Assembly (NCBI RefSeq): GCF_034651555.1
Contig: NZ_JAYEEQ010000004.1
Span: forward strand, 124,001-188,000
Direction: 5' to 3'
Length of the DNA stretch: 64,000 nt
From: Aurantibrevibacter litoralis
Lineage (GTDB): Bacteria > Bacteroidota > Bacteroidia > Flavobacteriales > Flavobacteriaceae
Position 1 is the stretch's first letter. Each line of letters opens with the position of its first letter. The position numbers and the translations under genes were made by a program. This document shows positions 1 to 9,500 of the stretch, one piece after another. A model generated the notes under the pieces. That model was not told the origin of the DNA. It saw nothing but the letters and a program-made list of their open reading frames with translations, and made no database searches.

Positions 1-516
1 ACATTATTTTTAGCATTGCGCAACTACGAGAATGAAGGAATCGATTCTATGGATTGGGCAGAATGGGCCGGAACGGATATTGAGGAAAAAATTGTTTCTT
101 GTTTAACTTTAGAGCATTGGATTGAAATTAAGGGTCGCATTTCCGGACAATCAGATCATTTTAAATCCCTTTTAATTTCGGTGATCGCTTTAAATGATGT
201 TGCGCTCGCTCCTGTGCAACTTTCGATATTACGAAATTTTGTGCTTCACGAGAATACGGACGTTGCTTTCGAAGCTTTACGAAAAATAACCTTTGGATTT
301 GTCACTTCGGGAAGAGACTACGAGACCGAAGCCCTCTTTCATAAGAAGGCTCTTAAAGGTGTTTTTTCGAGTTTGGAAAGACATCAATTCGCGCAGACCT
401 ATTTTGATGAGGATTTTAAAGAGAAAGCCAAAGAAATCGCAACGGACTGTGCTGATTTTTACAAGGACGAAATCCGTACCTTTTTAAGTATAATTTCCGA
501 GAAGGATAGTTTCTAA
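1..516 (+). CDS. C-terminal part of an unrecognised protein, cut by the window edge
   Basis: The reading frame is open from the first base of the window to the TAA at 514-516, so this is the 3' end of a longer gene. The TTG at 16 is an ordinary Leu codon and need not be the start. About 171 residues are visible. They are largely helical in character, with alternating acidic and hydrophobic stretches that could form short HEAT-like helices. I see no signal peptide, membrane segment or catalytic motif and do not recognise the family. A 178-base AT-rich gap separates it from the TonB-like gene, so the two are probably not co-transcribed. The N-terminal part would be needed to assign a role. Confidence 0.6.
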   Translation, partial: TLFLALRNYENEGIDSMDWAEWAGTDIEEKIVSCLTLEHWIEIKGRISGQSDHFKSLLISVIALNDVALAPVQLSILRNFVLHENTDVAFEALRKITFGFVTSGRDYETEALFHKKALKGVFSSLERHQFAQTYFDEDFKEKAKEIATDCADFYKDEIRTFLSIISEKDSF

Positions 517-694
517 ATTCAACTTTTTCTTATAAACATATAAAGAAGCAAGTACAAATACCTAATTCTTCACCTTAAAAAACACAAAAGAATTATTCTA
601 GTTCTAAAGCAGCACAATATTAGCATAAGCATGACAAATATCATTTGATTTTGACCCTATAGTATTTATCTTCAAGGGATTAATACGTACTGCC

Positions 695-1417
695 ATGCAA
701 CTCAAGAAGCACCCAAAGGCCGATTTAAACCGCTATCGAGGTTTATTCTTCGCTATAGGACTTGTTGTTTCGCTTTTTATAACTTGGCGGGCTTTAGAAT
801 ACAAATCCTACCCTTCCCCAATTTCGGTTGTCCCGCAGATAGCACCCATAGATGAACTCACGGAAGAGGTTTCCCCTTCAGATGTTAGCATCGTAACACC
901 ACCACCGGATGTGCCTCTTACTCCAGAAATTATAACCGTTGTGGAAGATATAGAAGATGTCGAAGAAACAGTGATTCAGAGTACAGAATCCAATCAGGAA
1001 GCCGTTGTAGATACCCGCGTCATACACGTAGAAGACATTGTTTTGGCAGAGGAGGATGAAGAAGTTTTTGTACCCTTTGCCGTGGTAGAGGAGGCACCTG
1101 TTTTTCCCGGCTGTGAAGCGCTACCTAAAGCCGACAGAAAGACATGTTTTAACGCAAAAATACGAGAACATGTGAAAACGCATTTTAAATATCCGGAAGG
1201 CGCTTTGGAGCTTGGAATACAAGGAAAGGTATATGTACAGTTTAGCATAAACGCACAAGGTTATATACAGCATATAAAGACCCGAGGGCCCGACAAATCT
1301 CTTGAAAACGAAGCCAAACGAATTATTGCCCTGCTCCCACAAATGAAACCCGGGTTACAGCGCGGCAAGGCGGTTAGTGTACCCTATAGTTTGCCCATAA
1401 CTTTTAGAATGATGTAA
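695..1417 (+). CDS. TonB family energy-transducer protein
   Basis: A 240-residue inner-membrane protein. Residues 16-33 form one N-terminal transmembrane helix after a basic cytoplasmic tail. A Pro- and acid-rich periplasmic linker runs from about 38 to 130, including PPPDVP. The TonB C-terminal domain covers about 154-240, with YPEGALELGIQGKVYVQF and a C-terminal PYSLPITFRM strand. The Cys pair in VFPGCE (140) and KTCF (151) is typical of Bacteroidetes TonB homologues. Family knowledge says it couples the proton-motive force to outer-membrane TonB-dependent receptors, such as the SusC protein in this window. No exbB or exbD is adjacent, so it is a stand-alone copy. It converges with the metallophosphoesterase, with only 4 bases between the stop codons. 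Confidence 0.85.
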   Translation: MQLKKHPKADLNRYRGLFFAIGLVVSLFITWRALEYKSYPSPISVVPQIAPIDELTEEVSPSDVSIVTPPPDVPLTPEIITVVEDIEDVEETVIQSTESNQEAVVDTRVIHVEDIVLAEEDEEVFVPFAVVEEAPVFPGCEALPKADRKTCFNAKIREHVKTHFKYPEGALELGIQGKVYVQFSINAQGYIQHIKTRGPDKSLENEAKRIIALLPQMKPGLQRGKAVSVPYSLPITFRMM

Positions 1418-1421
1418 TGCC

Positions 1422-2324
1422 TTATGATACAGAACTTTTATACTCCTTTAAAGGTCGTGGCCCTTCCAGTAAAATGCGAACTACCTGTAGCGTGCCATCT
1501 TCTTTCGTTGCAATTTGCCATTTTATGAGGGCTATAGTGCCGTCTGCGATCTCAATACCTGTAATACTTCTTGGATGCACACAGCTTCCATCATTAAAAA
1601 AGGGGATTTCTCCCGGAGCAGGAAATCGAGGGCGATGGGTATGACCCACAATAGTGAGCGTTAGCCGGTTTAGCAAAATCCATTTTTTTATACGTTTTTC
1701 AATCCTTATGAGTTCTTTGTAGTTTTTTGCCGGACTAGTAGGATCTGCAATGCCCCAAACCTGAAGGGGTTTCCAAAGAATTCGCACTAAAAATCGCCCC
1801 CATCGCCAAAAGGTATAGTTCCACCAGTCAGCTTGGTGACCGTGCGTTAAAAACAACTCTTGGCCACTCTCTTTGTGTTTAAGTACGATAGCTTCATGAT
1901 ACGTAATATCTTTAAAAAGTTCCTTAACATCATTATCTATCGGTTCAAAATAATGGGATAGGTTCTTTTTTACGTAATCCGGATCTTTGTACACCATGTC
2001 ATGATTACCCCATATCATGTGCAGTCGCCCTTGCTGGTGATACCGTTTCAATAATTGAAATACATTTTTATGGGCTTCAAAAATACTTTCGAAATTCAAA
2101 TTTTCCCATAGTTCGTCGCCATCACCAAGTTCTACATAGGTATAATTTTCGGTGAAATAATGTGTCAACGCATGGAAATAGATATTTCTGTTATTAGCAA
2201 AATCGTCGGCAAAACTATTATCCCCCCTATGACAATCACTAAACAGAATAAATTTTGAAGAATCATCAAAAGGCACAACAAGTGCATTTTTAAAAGCTCT
2301 GGACAACCTAAAATTAGAAGACAT
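1422..2324 (-). CDS. Calcineurin-like metallophosphoesterase, LpxH-like
   Basis: A 300-residue soluble protein with the complete metallophosphoesterase motif series: SDCHRGD (D30, H32), GDGDELWE (D68/D70), WGNHDM (N107, H108, D109), THGHQADWW (H161, H163) and VGHTHRP (H228, H230). These residues bind the two-metal centre. The arrangement resembles UDP-2,3-diacylglucosamine hydrolases and related UDP-sugar hydrolases. No signal peptide or membrane helix is seen, so it is probably cytosolic. The substrate cannot be read from the sequence. It is transcribed alone, divergent from the 336-base region before the GAF gene. The start ATG at 2324 gives a short N-terminal extension ahead of the first metal motif, as is usual in this group. 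Confidence 0.8.
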   Translation of the reverse strand: MSSNFRLSRAFKNALVVPFDDSSKFILFSDCHRGDNSFADDFANNRNIYFHALTHYFTENYTYVELGDGDELWENLNFESIFEAHKNVFQLLKRYHQQGRLHMIWGNHDMVYKDPDYVKKNLSHYFEPIDNDVKELFKDITYHEAIVLKHKESGQELFLTHGHQADWWNYTFWRWGRFLVRILWKPLQVWGIADPTSPAKNYKELIRIEKRIKKWILLNRLTLTIVGHTHRPRFPAPGEIPFFNDGSCVHPRSITGIEIADGTIALIKWQIATKEDGTLQVVRILLEGPRPLKEYKSSVS

Positions 2325-2404
2325 GGTAAAAATTTGTTTAAATATCTAAAAAAGTATCCAATTTGATTCCTTTGGCGGGGACAAAAAAAATGATTATTCT
2401 TTTG

Positions 2405-2412
2405 TAATTTTG
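2405..2412 (+). promoter_or_regulatory. Bacteroidetes-type -7 element TAATTTTG
   Basis: An exact match to the TAnnTTTG -7 consensus of Bacteroidetes sigma factor. No TTTG at the expected -33 distance was found; the nearest are at 2371 and 2362, which is too far. It would start transcription near 2419, ahead of the folded RNA and of the GAF gene. Confidence 0.35.
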
Positions 2413-2450
2413 AAACCGGAAATCGGACTTAGTTTGTACAACAGCCCATA

Positions 2451-2567
2451 CCCTGACCCAATGGTACAGGATGGTGCACAATTAAAAAGACTGTACACGG
2501 CGCCCCTCTCGAAATTACGGGATCGGAAGTAAAGCAGAAAGCCCTATAATTAGGGGGAGGATTTTTT
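2451..2567 (+). ncRNA. Candidate structured RNA with SRP-like core
   Basis: The 5' part (2452-2470) and 3' part (2543-2560) can form one long interrupted helix: CCCAAT 2457-2462 with ATTAGGG 2549-2555, TACAGG 2465-2470 with CCTATA 2543-2548, and CCT 2452-2454 with AGG 2558-2560. A run of six T follows at 2562-2567. Inside are a side hairpin (GTGCACA 2474-2480 with TGTACAC 2492-2498) and the segment GGAAGTAAAGCAG at 2525-2537, preceded by CGGGATC. The GGAA loop followed by AGCAG is the signature of the Ffh-binding domain of signal recognition particle RNA. The symmetric-loop partner differs from the usual CAGG, so this could be a divergent SRP RNA or something else. I could not run a covariance model. 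Confidence 0.35.
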
Positions 2568-2660
2568 GTAAATGAAACACCCATGTAAAAAAATTGCAGA
2601 CAGGGCAATGATTCTTTGGGGTGTTCCATGTGACCATTGAAAATCAATACATATAATCAC

Positions 2661-5048
2661 ATGAAACAAAACTACGACGAAATAGAATTACCTATAAAAC
2701 AACTCATTAGCTTTAATAAGTTAGTAGAGCGATACGAACATTTGGCCAAGGGCAGTGATGTGTTTTGGAGTAGAAGGGCACGCCATATACTAGAGATGCA
2801 AGCGCCCTATCCTGAACTTCGCGAAGGCTTTACCGATCTGCGGATACTAGATACGCATGCCGATGTTATTCGTGTTATCTTACAAGATACCTTTTCCGAA
2901 TTGTTGCAGGAGAATGAGATAAAGGTGGCTGCGCTTCCTTATAACAATGTCATTTTTAACGGATCTAAGCGTTTTCAACAAATTCTTGCAGAAGCCGGTC
3001 CCAATTTTGAACCAAAGATTAGCAATCAAGAGCACGGTCCGGACTATATTATGGCCTGTACCGTAATTCTAAATTTTTACTATGGCTATAAATTGGATTT
3101 TAAAAGACCATACTTTTATAGCATCCCCGATAGAAATGGGGTAACAAGGCATTATCGCATCTTGTATAACGCCGATTTTATGGAAATACTTCCTACCGAG
3201 AAAGCTATACCGCTTACTCCGGAAGATATTGATGAATTATTAGAAAATCAAGATAATTTAGCCCTTTGGAAGGAAAAATTCCCACCGGGAAGCTATATCG
3301 CCAGAGGATTTGTAATATCAAATATGTTTGATGTTACCGCAGAACATTCCATTTCGGAAATAAAATCGAGTTTAATTGCCAATAGCAAATGGCGCAATGA
3401 GAATTTTTTAAAAAATATTGAGGAAACCTTTCGGTCGTTCTTTGCCATGCCCGATATTAAAGTAGGTTTTGCCGTATACAACCCTAAATTAGACAGCTTT
3501 GAACGAGCGCACGATAAGGATATGGATAGTTATCTTTTGTGCGACTCTGAAACCGATGGCTGTCATAAGCTTTTATGCAATTCCTCTTATGACACCTTGC
3601 TGCATCAACAAAAGTTCTATATTATCACCGATGTAGAAAAATACTATGAACTTTCCCAAGGGAAAGCACCCTATAAAAATCTGTTCCAAAAAGGGGTCAA
3701 GAGTGCTATTTTTGCGCCTGTGGTACAAGAAGGTCAATTACTTGGGGTTTTAGAACTGGTTTCCAAAAAAGTAAACGCTCTTAATAGTATTAATGCTACC
3801 AAGCTGTTAGATGTAATGCCCTTTATAGCATCGGCGGTACAGCGTAGTAAAATAGAAGAAGAAAATTTAATCGACGCTATTATACAAAAGGAGTGCACCT
3901 CGGTACACCCGGCGGTATATTGGCATTTTCAGCAAGAGGCCAAACGATTCATCCTAGAGGAACAAGGTGGTGGCCAACCCTCTTTTAAGGAAATTGCGTT
4001 TAAAAATGTATACCCTCTTTACGGACAAACCGATATTTCCGGTTCTTCTCAGGCGCGAAACAAGGCCATACAGCGCGATTTAATGATTGAACTGTCTGAA
4101 ATAAACCATATTTTGTCAACAGCATGGCATAATTACAAGCTGCCCGTATACGAGGAGCTCATGTTTAGGGTAGGCAATCATATTGATGCTATTAAAGAAG
4201 TGCTGCACACCAATAGTGAACAGGCTATTTTTGACTTTGTAAAAGATGAAATCAATCCTGTCTTTGAGCATTTGAAAGACATGGATGAGACAATCAGAGA
4301 AATGATTGAAACCTATGAATCGCATATCGACTCAGGAACAGAATCTTATTACGACCACAGACGGAATTACGATGAAAGTGTAATGCTGATCAATAAAAAG
4401 CTGGCGTCCATCTTAGATAAAAGACAGGTTGAAGCCCAAGCCATGTATCCTCATTATTTCGAGCGTTTTAAAACGGATGGGGTAGAACACAATATGTATA
4501 TTGGGAATGCCATCACTCAAAAAAACGATTTTAACCCGTTGTTCATTAACAATTTAAGATTATGGCAATTGCAGGTAATTTGCGAAATGGAAAATGCCTA
4601 CTATACGTTAAAATCAAAACTACCCATTCAATTAGATGTAACCTCTTTGATTCTGGTGTACAATACCTCCTTGTCTATCCGTTTTAGAATGGATGAAAAA
4701 CGATTTGATGTCGATGGTACGTACAACGCCAGGTATGAAGTGATCAAAAAAAGAATAGACAAGTCGTACATTAAAGGAACTACAGAACGACTTTCGCAAC
4801 CCGGAAAATTAGCCATTGTCTATTCCCAAAAAAAAGACGAATTAGAATACCTGCGCTATATTCAATTTTTAAAGGCCAAGGGCTATTTGGGCAACCACCT
4901 GGAGATTGTAGAATTAGATGGATTGCAGGGCGTTAGTGGTTTAAAAGCCATCCGTGTAGAAATTTTGTATAGCCTAAGTGATGCGGATAACAAAGTGACC
5001 GCTAAGACCTATAGCTATCAAGATTTAATGGACGAATTAAAGTTTTGA
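2661..5048 (+). CDS. Large GAF-domain protein of unknown role
   Basis: A protein of about 795 residues. I prefer the ATG at 2661 over the in-frame TTG at 2637, which adds eight residues with no apparent purpose. The N-terminal 230 residues are of unknown fold. A GAF-like sensor segment lies roughly at 240-410 and contains YIITDVEKYYELSQGK and SAIFAPVVQEGQLLGVLELV, the latter being the typical GAF core strands. The C-terminal half is long and helical with no enzymatic motif, and no kinase, GGDEF or DNA-binding output domain is visible. There is no signal peptide or membrane helix. The role is probably cytosolic sensing of a small ligand, but that is inferred only from the GAF segment. It converges with the HD hydrolase gene. 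Confidence 0.75.
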   Translation: MKQNYDEIELPIKQLISFNKLVERYEHLAKGSDVFWSRRARHILEMQAPYPELREGFTDLRILDTHADVIRVILQDTFSELLQENEIKVAALPYNNVIFNGSKRFQQILAEAGPNFEPKISNQEHGPDYIMACTVILNFYYGYKLDFKRPYFYSIPDRNGVTRHYRILYNADFMEILPTEKAIPLTPEDIDELLENQDNLALWKEKFPPGSYIARGFVISNMFDVTAEHSISEIKSSLIANSKWRNENFLKNIEETFRSFFAMPDIKVGFAVYNPKLDSFERAHDKDMDSYLLCDSETDGCHKLLCNSSYDTLLHQQKFYIITDVEKYYELSQGKAPYKNLFQKGVKSAIFAPVVQEGQLLGVLELVSKKVNALNSINATKLLDVMPFIASAVQRSKIEEENLIDAIIQKECTSVHPAVYWHFQQEAKRFILEEQGGGQPSFKEIAFKNVYPLYGQTDISGSSQARNKAIQRDLMIELSEINHILSTAWHNYKLPVYEELMFRVGNHIDAIKEVLHTNSEQAIFDFVKDEINPVFEHLKDMDETIREMIETYESHIDSGTESYYDHRRNYDESVMLINKKLASILDKRQVEAQAMYPHYFERFKTDGVEHNMYIGNAITQKNDFNPLFINNLRLWQLQVICEMENAYYTLKSKLPIQLDVTSLILVYNTSLSIRFRMDEKRFDVDGTYNARYEVIKKRIDKSYIKGTTERLSQPGKLAIVYSQKKDELEYLRYIQFLKAKGYLGNHLEIVELDGLQGVSGLKAIRVEILYSLSDADNKVTAKTYSYQDLMDELKF

Positions 5049-5252
5049 ATAAAAAATTTCTTGAAACTGACTATCCCCGAGGCAAGTCATAGGGGTATTT
5101 CGCCAGTTTCATTTTGGCCTTTGGGCCAAAAACCGAAATTTTGTATTTTTCACCTCACCCGGAACTGCAAAAAGACAGTTCCGACCTCTCCAAAGGAGAG
5201 GTAAATAGGAAACCCCGACCCAAGGGTCGGGGAATCTTTAGATTGAAGGGTA
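5049..5252. terminator. Convergent intergenic region with four tandem hairpins
   Basis: Between two converging genes lie four compact inverted repeats. They are TTTTGGCC/GGCCAAAA (5112-5131, loop TTTG), GGAACTG/CAGTTCC (5161-5182, 8-base loop), CCTCTCC/GGAGAGG (5185-5201, loop AAA) and CCCCGACCC/GGGTCGGGG (5213-5232, loop AA). All stems are perfect. The first is followed by AT-rich sequence on both strands and could terminate both genes. The others look like short palindromic intergenic repeats rather than classical terminators. Confidence 0.55.
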
Positions 5253-6443
5253 TTACAAAATTCGAACAGGGCCAAAATATTTAAATGCAATCCCAAAAGA
5301 GATGACCGATACAATAATCCCTGTCATGAAAATGGTATAGGTTATTCGCAAAATCCGATATTTTCGATCTAAAACCTTGCCTAAAAAATAAAGATCTTTT
5401 ATTAAAGATTTGTACACATATTCCTGATCCTTTATTAATTCCTGAATAGCCCATTCATATTCGGAAAGTCCCATTTTATGAAAATTTCCAAAAAACAATA
5501 GATTCACATTACGATTTACTACATCCTCCTTGGTAAACTCGCCTCGGGTTACATTAGGACGCGTGGCCAAAATGGATAGTACCATAGAAATGGTGCTGAA
5601 AACGATAAAAATAATCGTGGGGTAAATTAAATAATTGTTCGAAGGATTGTCTAATTTCGGAATAAGATTGGCCAGTACCAAAGAAATGATAATGGCGTTT
5701 ACCGAGAGTAAGATATTGGCTTTTGTATCTGCAATATCACTCAGTTTTAAATGGTTTCGCATGGTTACCCGAAACATGGTTTGTATGCCTCGTTCCGGAC
5801 TTTCATTCTTTAATTTTACTTTTAGCTTTTCCTTTTTAATCAGTTTTTTGGTTGCAGCTTCCGTTTTTTCAAGAATTTTTAAGTTCTGCTGTTTTCCTTC
5901 TTCCCAGTTTGTTTTGGCAAATTCTGTGTAAAAACGGTGATCTTCGCGAAACATTTTGATATTTTCTTTGCGCCATTCCCTTGGACTGTACGATGCAATT
6001 CCCAAAAGATCCAACTCTTGTCGCAAAAGCTCGGAAGTTTCCAAATAACTCTTTTTTGCCAAATGCGACGAATCGGCATCTTTTATAATCTCCTGTAGCA
6101 ATCCTTTAGGTTCATGACGGTGTTTGGTGGCCATAATTAAAGCACATATCCGCTCAATGGCCTCTGTTGTGTATCCTTGGGAAGTCAAAAATTCACTCGC
6201 TAAGGAACAACTGCTTTTTTCATGCGCTTCGTGGCCTTTGATATAACCAATATCATGAAGCCACGTAGCTAAGAGTAATTCTTCCCTTTCTTTTCCGCTT
6301 AAATTATAAAAATTGATGAATTCTTCCGTATTTTTAACAACCCGCTGCGTATGTCTTAGATTATGGTAAAGGTATTTGGCATCCAAATTTTCGGTCAATA
6401 ATTTGACTACGTACGTTTTAGTTTTTTCAATGATTTCCGACAT
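5253..6443 (-). CDS. HD-domain phosphohydrolase fused to a Pycsar-effector-like (DUF5706) membrane domain
   Basis: A 396-residue two-part protein. Residues 20-165 carry an HD fold: H31 in HNLRHT, the H63-D64 pair in TWLHDIGY, H71 and H74 in GHEAHE, H108/H110, and D122 in KDADSSHLA. HD proteins hydrolyse phosphoester bonds, often of nucleotides. After a charged, probably coiled linker (about 175-215), the C-terminal half matches the Pycsar effector membrane family. It has the RNHLKLSDIADTKANILLSV signature (about 229-248) and three membrane helices at roughly 242-262, 272-294 and 366-388. In Pycsar defence, related membrane proteins respond to cCMP or cUMP, but no nucleotide cyclase is adjacent here. 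The fusion is a known recurring flavobacterial architecture; its job in this locus is inferred, not shown. Confidence 0.8.
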   Translation of the reverse strand: MSEIIEKTKTYVVKLLTENLDAKYLYHNLRHTQRVVKNTEEFINFYNLSGKEREELLLATWLHDIGYIKGHEAHEKSSCSLASEFLTSQGYTTEAIERICALIMATKHRHEPKGLLQEIIKDADSSHLAKKSYLETSELLRQELDLLGIASYSPREWRKENIKMFREDHRFYTEFAKTNWEEGKQQNLKILEKTEAATKKLIKKEKLKVKLKNESPERGIQTMFRVTMRNHLKLSDIADTKANILLSVNAIIISLVLANLIPKLDNPSNNYLIYPTIIFIVFSTISMVLSILATRPNVTRGEFTKEDVVNRNVNLLFFGNFHKMGLSEYEWAIQELIKDQEYVYKSLIKDLYFLGKVLDRKYRILRITYTIFMTGIIVSVISFGIAFKYFGPVRIL

Positions 6444-6591
6444 AAGAACTAAATTAGATTAATCCAAGTTACAAAAATTTATAGTCAACCTGTCAAGTTG
6501 CATGCCCCGAATGGCTTTTTTAGTGAGATTCATAATCTCGCATTCTTTAAAATACACGCAAAAATTTAATTATCAATAGTTTACAGACGCT

Positions 6592-9500
6592 ATGTCACAA
6601 AAACAATATTATCTAGTTATCCTAATTTCCTTTTTATTTCTGGGTTGCGCTACGTACCACTCCAAGATGGCAACACCAATGCCGCCGCAAACAAATAGTC
6701 GTAGTTCGGAACCATTACATACGTTTTATTTAATTGGTGACGCCGGGCTATCGCCTATGGACTCTATAAACGAAGCCCTACAAATCTTTAGAAAAAAATT
6801 AGAAGATGCAGACAGCAACAGCACCGCATTGTTTTTAGGAGATAATATTTATCCGGCAGGCTTACCCGATAAAAAGGATGCTCCCAAAGAGTATGCCTTG
6901 GCCAAAAATCATCTGGACGCACAATTAAAAACATTAGAGGGTTTTAAAGGGAAGCCTATTTTTATTCCGGGCAACCATGATTGGTATGCTAACGGACTGA
7001 AAGGATTAGAACGACAACAGGAATACCTACAGAAAAGATTGGGGAAAAAAAATACGTTTCTTCCGGAAGATGGTTGCCCCATTACCGTGCTAGACATCAA
7101 TGACGATATCGCCGTTATTTTCTTAGACACAGAATGGTATTTAACAAACTGGGATAAGCATCCTACCATGAATGATGAATGCGATATAAAAAGCCGGGAA
7201 AAATTTATGTTAGAATTAGAAGATAAGATAAAAGACAATCGCGATAAGACCACACTAATCGCCATGCATCACCCGATGTTCAGTTATGGCAATCACGGAG
7301 GTGAATTCTCTTTAAAACAACAATTATACCCGGGTCACAACACGGTTCCTTTGCCCATTTTAGGCTCAATCATTAACGTCCTTAGAGAAACGACCGGGGC
7401 TTCGCGAACCGATCTTAATAACGTCCGCTACCGCGAACTTAAGAACAGATTAGTTACTTTGGCTCAATATTCCGAAAGAGTCATTTTGGTTTCGGGTCAT
7501 GAGCATACATTGCAATATATTGTTGAAAATAACACCCCGCAAATTGTAAGCGGAGCAGGTGCCAAAAAAGGACCGGTACGTTTATTGAACGGTAGTCGAT
7601 TTGCTTCTGGGCAAATGGGGTACGCTGTTTTAGAAATTTATGCGGATGGAGCCTCTGATATTGTATTCTACGGTGTTGGCGAAGATGGTAATGAACAGCT
7701 ATTGTTTCGGGACGAAGTGCTTCCGGCCACTAAAAAAACCATTGTACAGGCGTATCCAAACACATTTCCTAAGGCAGTAAAAGCCACAATATACACACCA
7801 AATGAGATCGATAAATCTGGTTTTCACACCTATTTTTGGGGCGACCGCTACCGAAAATACTACGGCATGGAAGTGGAAGCGCCAACCGTAGATCTCGATA
7901 CGCTTTTTGGAGGTCTCGTACCCTTACACAAGGGTGGCGGTAATCAATCTAAATCCTTACGCCTTGGGCATAAATCCGGCAAGGAGTATGTAATGCGAGC
8001 CGTTCGTAAAAGTGCCGAGAGGTATTTGCAAGCCGTGGCTTTTAAAGAACAATACATTATTGGTGATTTCAAGAACACCTATACGGAAGGTTTGTTATTA
8101 GACTTTTATACAGGGGCACATCCTTATGGATTACTTACCATTCCCAAATTATCGGCAGCACTCGGCATTTACCACACCAATCCCAAGTTGTACTACATAC
8201 CCAAACAAAAAGCTTTAAAAGAATTTAATGCAGAATTTGGTGACGAACTTTATTATTTGGAAGAGCAGGTGTCTGACGGTCATGGCACATTGGCTAGCTT
8301 TGGATATATGGAAGAAATTAAAAATACGGACAAAGTATTAGAAAATATTAGAGAAGACGAAAAATATCGAATTGATCAGCGTGCCTATCTAAGAGCGCGC
8401 CTTTTTGATATGGCTCTGGGCGATTGGGATCGCCATGTAGATCAGTGGCGTTGGGGAGAGTATGAAGACAAAGAGAGCGGTACTATTATTTACAAACCTA
8501 TTCCAAGAGACAGGGACCAGGTTTATTCCAGATGGGGAGACGGTGCGTTTATGAATCTCGCTACCCGCATTAGTCCTCCACTACGCATTTTCGAGGGTTT
8601 TCATGAAGAAATCAGAAATGTAAAAGGATATAACTCTTCTCCCCTAACCTATGCCTTAGACCTTATTGCCCTATCGGAAACTACGCGTAGTGAGTGGCTT
8701 GATGAAGCCAATTTTATTAAGGAAAAATTGACAATGCAGGTCATAGATGACGCTTTTGAAGCGTTGCCTGCAGAAGTAAATGATACCACCGCACATGAAT
8801 TGAAACAAATCTTATGGGCCAGAAAGAAATCCATAGCGAAAACCGCATTAACTTATTTCAAAATTTTGAACAAATACGCCATAGTAACGGGTACAGATAA
8901 AGACGACTGGTTTCAAATAAATCCAATTTCAAAAAATGAAATAGAAGTGGTAGGATATAGGATCATTAAGGGAATAAAGGATACCGAATTTTTCAGAAAA
9001 ACCTATACTTCTAAAGAAACGAAAGAAATTTGGGTTTATGGGTTAGATGATACAGATCATTTTGAAATGCAGAAAGCGAACCGAACCGGCATAAAAATAC
9101 GATTGATTGGAGGGCAAAACAACGACACTTATGATTTGCCTGTAGGACATAAAACCGTGGTCTATGATTACAAGACCAAAAAAAATACCTTTGTAAATAC
9201 AGAAGGTGCCCGAGTAGTCCTTACCGATGATTATGAAACCAACACCTATAGACCTTTGCAAATTCGAAGTTCTAACAATCAAGTGGTGCCCGCTATCGGC
9301 TTTAATCCGGATGATGGGGTTAGATTGGGGCTAACCAATACGTACACGTTTAATGGTTTTAGGCAAAATCCGTTTACTCAGCAACACACCTTTAGTGCCT
9401 TATTTTATTTTGCCACCAATGGCATTGATCTTACATACAAAGGGGAATTTGCCAACTTATCTGAAAATCTAAACTTGGAAATAGGTGCGCGGTTTACCAG

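Larger units (their letters stand above)
2325..2660. other. 336-base intergenic region with promoter and folded RNA
   Basis: This divergent gap holds a plus-strand -7 element (2405-2412), a candidate folded RNA ending in six T (2451-2567), and a separate hairpin. In that hairpin AACACCC at 2576-2582 pairs with GGGTGTT at 2619-2625 and encloses TTGC/GCAA at 2594-2608. The last structure sits just before the GAF gene and could lie in its leader. No ribosome-binding site or credible small gene was seen. Confidence 0.5.

Noticed and set aside
2429..2647. A 72-codon minus-strand frame across the folded RNA region
   Set aside because: No ribosome-binding site or recognisable protein, and its composition is explained by the palindromic RNA-like sequence.
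5253..6443. A complete Pycsar anti-phage system
   Set aside because: Only the effector-like membrane domain, fused to HD, is present; no pyrimidine cyclase gene lies beside it.
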